A DNA stretch of 64,000 nt, taken from the NCBI RefSeq assembly GCF_905163445.1, contig NC_053184.1:248001-312000 (forward strand). Direction: 5' to 3'. Each line of letters starts with the position of its first letter. Position 1 is the stretch's first letter. Position numbers and translations under genes: made by a program. Shown piece after piece: positions 55,104 to 64,000 of this stretch. The notes beneath the pieces were generated by a model, which did not search any database, had not been told where the DNA came from, and saw nothing but the letters and a program-made list of their open reading frames with translations. Origin of the DNA: Pararge aegeria (taxonomy: Eukaryota > Arthropoda > Insecta > Lepidoptera > Nymphalidae).

Positions 55104-55437
55104 TCACTTCGGTATATATCGTTCTGTCTGGCTCTCTCGTCTCGCGGAGCGCAAGGCGCGCGCGGGCTGGCCCGGGGCGCGCTTGGGGCGCAGCAGCTCG
55201 ATGAGCTCAAACAGCGCGAGCAGCAGCGTGTAGCTGAAGGCGAGCCCCGCGCAGCCACGCAGCGCGCGGCGCGTGAGCCGGCGGCCGGGCAGCGTGCGGC
55301 GCATGCTAGCGCGCGCGCAGCAGGCGGCGGCCGCGGTGCAGCAACGCGTGCAGCAGCAGCATGCAGCAGTACACGAGCAGCGTCCGCAGCACGGCGCCCG
55401 CCGCCGCGCCGCCCGCGTCGGCGCGCCGCTTCCCCAT
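55104..55437 (-). pseudogene. Small membrane-protein-like locus split by a frameshift
   Basis: Frame 1 (55437-55306, 43 aa) starts MGKRRADAGG, contains the hydrophobic run LRTLLVYCCMLLLHALL and stops at a TAG. Frame 2 (55304-55104, 66 aa) starts MRRTLPGRRL, contains LAFSYTLLLALFELIELL and ends TERYIPK. The break lies in a GC-dinucleotide run at 55309-55318; one more GC unit would restore a single frame of about 110 aa with two membrane helices. It could be a live gene with a sequencing or assembly slip, a recent pseudogene, or two unrelated ORFs. The GC-rich codon use resembles the real exons nearby. Family not recognised. Confidence 0.4.
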
Positions 55438-55439
55438 CG

Positions 55440-57654
55440 CCACAACGAGTGCGGTCAGAAGGACAGCAGATATGATTCAAAAGTAATTTGTGATATGAAC
55501 TGACACGACGCTGTCACCGCCGTGGCGGTGACGCTTTGAAAAACAAAAGTCTAACCTAACCTAACCTAGGAGGATATTTAAAACTTAAATTCCTTCTCAG
55601 TGCTTTACACCAAAGAGCATACAAACCATTTGCTTGTGTTATTCCTAAAACTAGTGCTATCTTTTAAATAATATTTTAAACTACGATAGTTACATATTAA
55701 ATCAATGTTTTAAACATTATTTGAACAAAGCGAAAACGATGGCAATGCAAGGTTGCACCTCGATTTGCGTTCTACAGCGTTGGCATCACTGACTCTCTAT
55801 TTCTTTTCCCGTTTATTTCTCTACGTGATACCATATCAGTAGGTACGTAATACGTTGCATCCATATCCGGGAATATCCGCCACTCGTACTCGTACTCGAG
55901 CCCGGCTCACAAGGTCTTCGCATTCGCCCATAGATAGTATTTAGATATTTGAGACATTCGCTGGTGCCAGTGGCCAATTGCCAGTTGCCACTGACACCCC
56001 ATTTCGGATTGCTCGAGATAAAATGTGGATATCTTTTGGCCTAGATTTGGTGCCAAGTTTTCGTAGAAATCGAAAACCAATGTCATATTTATGTTCGTAT
56101 CAATATACTCGTATAACTAGATATTTCGATTTTAAGCTTAATCAAATACCGTTTTGTTTTTAAAATAATTGTAAGTAAGAATAAACTTTCATGTAATTTA
56201 ATATTGACCCTAAATATAACAGTTGGGTATTTTAGATGAAACTGGACAGTTACAGTAAAAAGTGCCTACCCATCTCAGGAAAAAGTTGGGAACATAAGTT
56301 TTTCAGTATTACGACACAGTTAAGCTGTAAAATACCATCGCCTTAGTAGATACCCAAATAAAACAATTCCTCTACTAGCACAGGTTATTTTAATTATTTA
56401 CCAAACAAAAGCTATGTGGTTCAGTGTTTCTGATTGTTTTATTAAGATTTAGTCCTTATTTTTTTAAACTCGCGATAACTTCTTAATTGAAATATACTCG
56501 TAATAGAAATATCTACTTTAAGAGGCAATAGCAACTTTGTGTTCTAAAATTTTAGTAGATCGCCGGTAGTAACAAGAGGGTTACCTACTTATTCTTATTC
56601 AAATAAATAGTTTTATCACGAAATATTATATAAAATTTAGTATATGTACATAAAAAATATAAAAACATTTAAAAAGAAAGTGGACTGTAACAATATTAAT
56701 ATTAGTAATTATATATCATTTTATAACTAATTACCAGATGAAATCCTAAAGATGTCTCTCAATAAGTTCAAAGTTAAAATTTATATTCCATAAGCTTACG
56801 TTTTGTAAGCTTATAGAAAAATCCTATTACAATATAAAGGAAACCTACATGTTTGATAAAAAAGCAAAGGTATGAATTGCTCTAACTTCATAGCTAAACT
56901 TTTACTCGACTATGAGATGGTGATAACAAAAAAAAACCTGGCTTTTGTTGTGGGCTCTTCTTAGACCAGGGCGCGTTTGGAACCCTTCTAGCTTTAGTTT
57001 TAAGTAAAGGAATACAATTATTACCATCACCATCACTGTTAGTGTGATAATAATTCTTATTGAAAGTGTTAACCTGACTAGCCCGCCCTGACCTCAGAGG
57101 CAAAAAGGATTTTGAATTATCCGACCGTCCGTTTCCAGAAATCTCCGATTCAGTTTATTGACCGATTCATCAGTAGGTAGTAGTGCCAACAACGACGATA
57201 TATGAAGGGCATATTAACAACAATAGGGGAAATAATAAAACGAGGTGGGCATGACCCTCCTGCTCTCTTGAGGCGGCGGAGAGATTATTGGGTTCGGAGG
57301 TGCTTCGTTCAGCCTGGCTTTGTCACTCGAGTGCCACTTCGCCGCGAGAGAGCCGCGGCGACCTGCTGTATCTACGCTCTTCACTTCGACCCAACATGTA
57401 AACAAGTGCAACAAAAAACAACTATTGATTGGCGTATGGATTATTGAGAGAATCTTATAAATATCTGATCTTAAGTTAATATTACAAATACAAAAGTGTG
57501 TTAATCTGTTTGTTTATTCTTCCTGTACGCCAATAATCGACTTGATTTTTGGGGTAGAGATAGTTAAAAATTGTATGTCAAAATATTCGGGTGTGACTAC
57601 ATGACTTGCGCTATAAATATACTAAGACAATATAATTCAATAAAAAATAAAAGC
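55440..57654. other. Non-coding
   Basis: AT-rich apart from the RTE 3'UTR piece at 56925. A short GTCACCGCC/GGCGGTGAC palindrome lies at 55514-55533. No gene was supported. Confidence 0.45.
56925..57110 (+). mobile_element. RTE-like LINE 3'UTR fragment
   Basis: Shares TTAGACCAGGGCGCGTTTGG and TAGCTTTAGTTTTAAGTA with the 3'UTR of the element ending at 11945. Confidence 0.6.
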
Positions 57655-57862
57655 AATCGTAGCCTGGGTTATGGGTACTAAGATGACTGATGAATATTTT
57701 AAAAAAAAATGTACATAAATACTTATAAGGATATACAGAGAAACACCCAGACACTAAAACCATTTATGTTCATCACACAAACATTTTCAAGATGTAGGTA
57801 TCGAAGCCACAGCCTTGGACTCAGAAAGCATGGTCGCTGCTCACTGGGCCAATGGGCCGTCA
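57655..57862 (-). mobile_element. tRNA-derived SINE
   Basis: On the minus strand the head carries an A box (TTGGCCCAGTGAGC) and a B box (GGCTTCGATACC) with tRNA-like spacing. The body, with ACTTATAAGGATATACAGAG and GTACTAAGATGACTGATGAA, is shared with 53795-53960. Confidence 0.65.
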
Positions 57863-58438
57863 AATAGTAGTTATGGCATGGTCGATTGGAGTTGGCTAAT
57901 ATGTTAGGGAGTATGGCAGTTATAATATTTAATCCAATACCCCTTATCGGTTACTACGCTAAATCGCTTAGCGGCACGTCTTTGTCAGAAGGGTAATAAC
58001 TAGCCACGCCCAAACCCTCCCACCAAACCAACCAGTATTCTGTGAACTAAGCCGTGTTCATTATTTTACCACGAAATAAATACAATAATTTGTTGTTTTA
58101 GATAGATTTAACTACCGCGTGTCGTAGGTCGAAGTGCCTACATATTATACGAGTTTATTTCAAGTAGCGATCAATTCGGCAAATGATGAAAGCAGAAGGT
58201 GCAGGGTACAGGGTACAGGGTGCAGGGAGCCGGGTGGGCGCAGGCTAGTCAAATGTTTTGTTCGTGGCTAACGGCACGAACACAATGGTTGGTAAACGTT
58301 GGTACGTAGCTCCATACCTACCGATCTGGTATGTTAATATATGTAGATACATATCTACATATTGTGCGTATTTCATGGAATCCCTTGGGGTTCTATAAGT
58401 TATTAAATTCGGTACCCACCAACCTACCCACCAATGTC

Positions 58439-58519
58439 AGATCAGGCACTACTCATACTACGTCACAAACTGACAATATAATTGTGTGTTTGTGACGTAG
58501 TATGAGTAGTGCCTGATCT
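58439..58519. repeat. Perfect 31-bp inverted repeat, 19-nt loop
   Basis: Arms 58439-58469 and 58489-58519 are exact reverse complements. Confidence 0.93.
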
Positions 58520-59324
58520 GCCTGAAATTAAGTGATGGAGCTTAAGTGTTGATTTCCTTTTAACAGATACAGAAGATGGAGACCGGTGTAAATTAGTGGA
58601 AATTAGTAAGAATAAAGGAAGCATGCTTTGTACGTCTAAAGGAATTCCACCTCTCGACGTACGTAGCGGTAAAAGAGCCCGTTGACTCCTTAAGGTTCGA
58701 TAGTACAAAATTAAGAGTGGAGCTTTAACCATAGAAATCTTAATATTGAGATTTATAAGCTTCGAAATATACCTTTTAATTTTATAGAATACCGCAGGCA
58801 ACAGTAGGCAGGTATCCTAATGACGGTGTTCTACATTTTGAAGATTGGAACTTCATAAACCTAGGTACCAAGCCGAACTCAGCTCGCTCGTGTCAGTTTA
58901 GGTAGTTACGAGTTACTATTTATAGTTTCCAAGCTTCGACTAGGTGGTAATTCATACTTTACTACTAGACTGTATGCAATGAATGTCATACATACTAGTG
59001 ATCGGGGAAGGGTTCTATCCGATTAATGTCCCAATTGATTCCCATGTTTCGATTGAGCATCAGCTGTCGTTTGTCGTTCCGCGTGTCGTCAAATCCATAT
59101 TTTCGGAAAGGGCTTTTTTTAACCCCAGAACAGCTCGCTATGCAGGGCAATGCTGCTTGCTGAAACTATACAGACAAGGAAAGACGAACGTGTGGCACAA
59201 TCAGCTAGTCGGCAGGAAGTCAGGATGGCAGGGTTGAAGGGCCGCGCTGTGATGGCGGCCGGGGCAACGACCGCGGCACGCGAGCTTTTTCACGTGATGC
59301 GATTAGCGGGATGTAGGTCAGCAG

Positions 59325-59374
59325 GCCGCCACCCGCCGCCACCCGCCGCCACCCGCCACCACCCGCCGCCCGCG
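59325..59374 (+). repeat. 10-bp GCCGCCACCC tandem repeat
   Basis: Five units, the fourth with a GCCACCACCC change. A GC-rich island in AT-rich DNA. Confidence 0.85.
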
Positions 59375-59644
59375 CCACCACGCAACCACAGCCGTGGTGA
59401 CGGATGAAACCCAGCGCGAGTAGGTTCGGCTCGCAAGTGAACTAAGGATTGCAGCGTGCACACAATTTTAAGATTAAGAACTGAAATGAAAACCATTTTA
59501 AAACTGCGAGTTTATGAACAACAATATGTGCCATATGCAAACGTTCGCTGCTTGGTTTGTCGTGTTGCTATACATAAATAACCAAACGCAACAAACTAAA
59601 CGGGGTGTTCTTTTTGTTTTCACATTGACATTTATTTTTCACAG

Positions 59645-59812
59645 GGTTTGGTTTTCCGAGGGTACAGTTTACGGCAGAAGGTGCTGAAGCAGCTCATGGC
59701 GGCGCTGGAGCGGCTCAGTATCGACCGGCGCCGAGGCCGCCTGGCAGTCCACTCGGAAGTGCATGACCCACATCGCAATCTAGACGCTGACCTTTGGCCG
59801 CGGGCATATTAG
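59645..59812 (+). other. Candidate terminal coding exon
   Basis: A pyrimidine-rich acceptor (TTATTTTTCACAG) is followed by an open frame reading GLVFRGYSLRQKVLKQLMAA, LERLSIDRRRGRLAVHSEV and a TAG at 59810-59812. The sequence is GC-rich like real exons here. No upstream partner exon or protein family was recognised. Confidence 0.25.
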
Positions 59813-60644
59813 CCAACTGAAAATTATTTTAGGCTGCAAGCATTTCTGAATCCGAAATCTATCGCAAACTTCTATTTACAAAAACTTTTCTACTTACTGA
59901 GGGAAATAGTTAGGTACGTATTCTTTCCGATTGGTGTAAGTGTTTTGAAAAAAATCAAAAATTCAAAAGTGTTAGTTCAGCGCTTGCTATCCAAAGATTG
60001 TCAAAGGTTGACTGGGTGTAAATCAGTACATTATTAGAATACATAATGTAAAGAGAAAATATGTTATGAGTTTTCAATTTGTTGAAAATGGAGAAGAGTA
60101 ACGTAGAGAAGAGTAGACGGTGAGTGACGACGCCTTAAAACACGCAGTAATATCGCACCCAGGAGTGAGTGCCCCGACGCAAATACGCTGCCTTCGACCA
60201 TGAAGGTAACTTTGAAACCGTCTCAACCATTTATAACCATTTATAACCATGGTATAAAGAATATTATTTTTAATATCCAGACAATGTTACGTCGATAAAC
60301 CTTGCACATGCCATTTGGACTCACAGTTTAGTAGATAATGTAGATTAAATACATAAGGAAGCAGCAATTTACGTTTATGTGGTCGAGTCCAATATTATAA
60401 GCACACACACACACTTACACACGCGTTTCAGTCAGAATGCTGTTCTCACTTAACCGTTAGAGAACTCAACACACCTTTGTAAAGTTTCCTTTGTTAAAGT
60501 GCACTAGATATTTTCTCAATGATTCAATCAATGTTTGGGAAGGCACTGGCCCCTGTGATACGGGATTTCGTCGTTTAGGCGTCAGGATTCCAAAGATTTA
60601 TTGTACTTTGAGTTTTTCAAATAAATATTTTTTTATTTCTATGT

Positions 60645-60689
60645 AAAATATTCGTACGTAACGTATGTTACGTTACGTACGAATATTTT
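60645..60689. repeat. Perfect 21-bp inverted repeat, 3-nt loop
   Basis: Arms 60645-60665 and 60669-60689, rich in ACGTAACGTA, are exact reverse complements. Confidence 0.93.
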
Positions 60690-60842
60690 TGTAAGTTATC
60701 AATTTCACGATTTGCGATTTTGTTCCTTAAATATGGTTACTATGCAATTTAAGCTCATCAGAACAAAGAAAATAATGTACGTGCAGGAGAACTCCCCAAC
60801 AATTAATATGACTGCATCGGGAAAAGCAGAATTTTGTATAAG

Positions 60843-60937
60843 GTACCTACTACATAATTATCACTGCCATATAGGCAGTGATGTACCTACTACATAATTA
60901 TCACTGCCATATAGGCAGTGATAATTATGTAGTAGGT
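60843..60937. repeat. 40-bp duplication ending in a perfect 24-bp hairpin
   Basis: GTACCTACTACATAATTATC-type sequence starts at 60843 and again at 60883. The second copy continues into a perfect inverted repeat, arms 60885-60908 and 60914-60937, loop ATATA. Confidence 0.9.
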
Positions 60938-62382
60938 AACTGCAACTGAGACAGTAGTCAGAACCATTGTAAAGGCACGAGCGCGGATATCTGAAGCACG
61001 ACACATCATTGAATTCAAACGGCTAATAACAATAAGTTACTTCGTATGAAGAAAAACATATACCTACATTTATGAGTTGTTCTTGTAAATAAAAATATTC
61101 TAGTCTATTCTATTCTATAGAGTTTTAGTAAGTAGCCCAATTATATATACAACGGGCCCCAAGGCTAGCTGACCGTTGCATTGAACTTTGTGAGCAACTG
61201 TTGGTACCTATGCATTGCCCGGAAACAGTGGCACGATGGTTCTTGTAACTAAGCAGTAAAATAAAGTTCTTTACGCGAAAAGGATTATATAAATTGCTAC
61301 TAAACCACAAATTACCGCCTACAGCACATGAGTTTGCCTCGGTAAGCTGCATTCTGGAAACTCATAAAAGCGGACGTCTGATTCACGGCTCTTGTTTAGT
61401 GGCAGATGTGGCTGCGCGATGCGGCCGCGGCTTGAAACTATGTAGTTATATGTAGAGCTGCCCAGTACAAAGTTTTCAAAGGGTAAGATATCGTACTTTC
61501 TGAATAGATCGGACCGGACCGGAAATCGGCATGTTTCCTTGCCTCAGGCAGCTCGACATGATAATGTTAGGTCGAGCCCGCCAACCGGCATCAACATCCT
61601 CAACTCCTTGTATATCTATTAATTATTCTCTACGTAGGCCGTAGCCGTGGTCGTTCAAACTAACATATCTTATATTCGGTTTGGGCTATGCTTTTGTTCA
61701 AGTAATCATCTGAGCTTAAGTATCCAAATCACTGACATAACCTTATAAATAAGTATGTTATCTAAATGAAAGCTATAAAATAAGCCTTAAACAACGTTTA
61801 ATTGTTACTTGGGATTTATGCATATGTTGCATTATAATCCTCTTAATATGTTAACAGGTATTTTGGAAAATAAGAATTTCCTAACGGTGGATATCGCGGG
61901 CGTCAGCTAGTTGCAGATGTAATTGAAGAAAATTCCTCCATGGCTTTGAGCAATATGGAATTCACAGTGATAACAATATAAGTTACCGGGCGGGCGCGGC
62001 AGGCGGCCGGCAACTGGGCGTACGTTTTATTGTGTGGCCAATTATTGTCGCCACTCTCCCGAGTCTGGCTGCGGCAGGCACTAGGCATAGGATGTCCGCG
62101 AGCTCATTCAATTGGGAAGTGATACCGCGCGGGGGCCGGGGGGCGCGGCGCCGGCTGTGTTGTTTCCGGAAGCCATCGTGCGGTTGCTAATTTGTTTTCA
62201 GCGTCCGGTACTAAGGCGAATGCGGCGGCGCGGCGTGAAACTTCAACGAATTTATAAAACAAGTGATAAATTGCGCAGCGCTCGCTGCTGCCACAAAACA
62301 TATCAAAGAAACTTTTTCACGCAAAAAACCGCATCGAAATCGAATCAGTACTTCTTCATATAGGTACCTACCTTCCTTTATT

Positions 62383-62450
62383 ATTCCGCTCTTTGAGAGA
62401 GTGACAAAAAAGCTACCTAGCTTTTTTGTCACTCTCTCAAAGAGCGGAAT
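62383..62450. repeat. Perfect 33-bp inverted repeat, 2-nt loop
   Basis: Arms 62383-62415 and 62418-62450 are exact reverse complements separated by CC. This is the longest perfect hairpin in the window. Confidence 0.95.
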
Positions 62451-64000
62451 CACCGGAGTGACAATGTAGTTCTTGCAAGCTTCAAAAAAGGCAAGGCAGA
62501 AGTATTAACTTTACCACACTACCTCATTTCGTGCAACAGTCCGTAGAGCTGAGAGAGTGTTTAACGGAATGTGTTCAAAGCAGAGTCGAAAAAAAATCAT
62601 TATAAAAAAAACTGGAACATACAAATTGGTCGACGTCACCTATAATACATCCTGTTTCAGACGAGAGTGTGCATTTATACGATTCCGAATAATACGTGAA
62701 GCACTTACGTACTCTAGTTGGCTAAAAGTATACTAAGTTTTTTTACTTTCATAGTAATTTTCAAATTGGTAATCTTGATTACCTGTGTCCAACCAATGCT
62801 TCGTTTTCATTGCGGAGCGACTCCAGCACCTTACCCCCAGTCAGTCCTTCGGTTATCCGAAATATGAGGCCATAGTTTTTTAAGATAATAGCTACAAACT
62901 GTTGTGTTACACAGTACAAGTGTTGCTTGTCGCGAGATACTTGTACAACAACCCCGCTGCCCCACTGTGGGTTGGTGGGCTTTTAAATACGCCTGGGGTT
63001 GGTCACGCCGCCGCGCAGCAACGCGACTATATTTTTCGCCATGCGTCGCTTGGCGTTTGTCTCCCCACGTGACGTGTTGTTAATTAATTACTAAAAATTA
63101 CTTTTGAACTTCGTCCGTTACTTAATACCTATAAATAATTTCCGTTGTTCTGTTGAATGCAACAGAGCAATGGAAATTATTGTTTTCCAGCTGATGATGC
63201 CCGGAATTTAACTGTATATTATTTCTGATTACCCGTGAGATTAATTGCAATTGTTAAGTCCAAGGCCAACTTGGAATAGATCTTATATTTTATACATACA
63301 ATTTTTCATCGAAATTAATTGCGGGATTTGACCGACTGACTTTTGCGTTTCATGTGTAAGTCATTTTCCCGCCAAGTAATTTTCCTTTTGATGAACCGGT
63401 TCAACAATGCCGTCTTATCTCTTCTGTAACGAGGGTTCTCAAAGCGCCGGGCGTTGTCTGTTGTTAAAGAAACGATGCTATCAGCTGATGGTGCTCGAGT
63501 TGAGGCAAAGCAGCCAAGCGCGAGTTTCACTCGAAAACTGAAGGTTTCGTAGCACTCAGAACAAAGTATATTCTGCGCTCATGAAAATATACTCGTAGCA
63601 TGTGGCCGACGCGACGTAAATATCTCACAACTAATTTTCTGTGAAAGTGTTTTTCAAGTTCGGTACCTTCTTGACGTTTTTTAGAATTTTCAACCACATA
63701 TTTTTTATCATTTAAGTAGCTTCGTCGCAGAAACTGTACCGTGCTTGTTCAATTAACATTTTGAAAAGCTATTCATGCCGATTACATGAAAGTATTATGG
63801 ATCTGTCAAACGATCAGCAGTTTTGAGTTCAATGCAAAGCACCGTAGGGTATAATGAAATAAATAATAAAACATGCACGACATCATGTCCGCGTCATGTT
63901 CTCAGAGCGTGAATTATGTCAGCAGGCGACGTTGAATTACGACAATGCACCTCTACTCTATATACTCAGAGCCAATAATGTTCTTAATCGCTATCCTCTT

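Larger units (their letters stand above)
57863..64000. other. Non-coding, hairpin-rich
   Basis: No well-supported gene. GC-rich patches near 59220-59400, 61390-61430 and 62000-62240 could mark promoters or first exons. A CA-rich microsatellite lies at about 60403-60420. The long hairpins and the weak exon at 59645 are listed separately. Confidence 0.4.

Overview
The window is animal nuclear DNA and almost certainly lepidopteran. It has AT-rich introns and intergenic DNA, very GC-rich coding exons with GT/AG introns, and a dense mix of CR1/Jockey-like and RTE-like LINEs, tRNA-derived SINEs, TA-flanked MITEs and a Ty3/gypsy LTR element. The species cannot be fixed from sequence alone. No bacterial features, CRISPR array, rRNA gene or functional tRNA gene was seen.

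Three genes are well supported. (1) A Ptp10D-type (R3 subgroup) receptor tyrosine phosphatase fills 14215-43078 on the minus strand. I could follow 17 coding exons, from a signal-peptide exon to a 32-nt terminal exon. Every splice phase agrees, giving 1563 codons plus stop: signal peptide, about a dozen fibronectin III domains, one transmembrane helix, one catalytic PTP domain and a short acidic tail. (2) mre11 is a single coding exon on the plus strand at 43991-45862, head to head with Ptp10D, so the roughly 0.9 kb between them is a candidate shared promoter. (3) A two-to-three dsRBD protein, most like the siRNA loading factor R2D2, lies on the minus strand at 46874-50285 with a probable non-coding first exon near 51575. 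It is convergent with mre11. A fourth, small gene-like locus at 55104-55437 (minus) encodes two hydrophobic helices but is split by an apparent one-GC-unit frameshift.

Region by region: 1-14200 is non-coding DNA with LINE remnants, a nested MITE pair and a striking 45/49-bp tandem array that grew inside an RTE-like LINE. 14215-43078 is Ptp10D, whose introns carry an intact, very young 6.86-kb gypsy element with nearly identical LTRs (25717-32574), several LINE pieces and a 25-bp GC-rich minisatellite. 43079-51660 holds mre11 and the R2D2-like gene. 51700-64000 is repeat-rich non-coding DNA with several long perfect hairpins and one weak terminal-exon candidate.

The genes show no common pathway. 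Ptp10D is a cell-surface phosphatase (axon guidance, epithelial tubes and cell competition in Drosophila), Mre11 is a nuclease of the MRN complex, and R2D2 partners Dicer-2. Their adjacency is probably ordinary genome order. The most unusual content is in the repeats: a textbook -1 frameshift heptamer in the gypsy element, tRNA-promoter-like boxes inside its LTRs, the LINE-born higher-order tandem repeat, a LINE tail that directly abuts a Ptp10D splice acceptor, and a set of long near-perfect hairpins.
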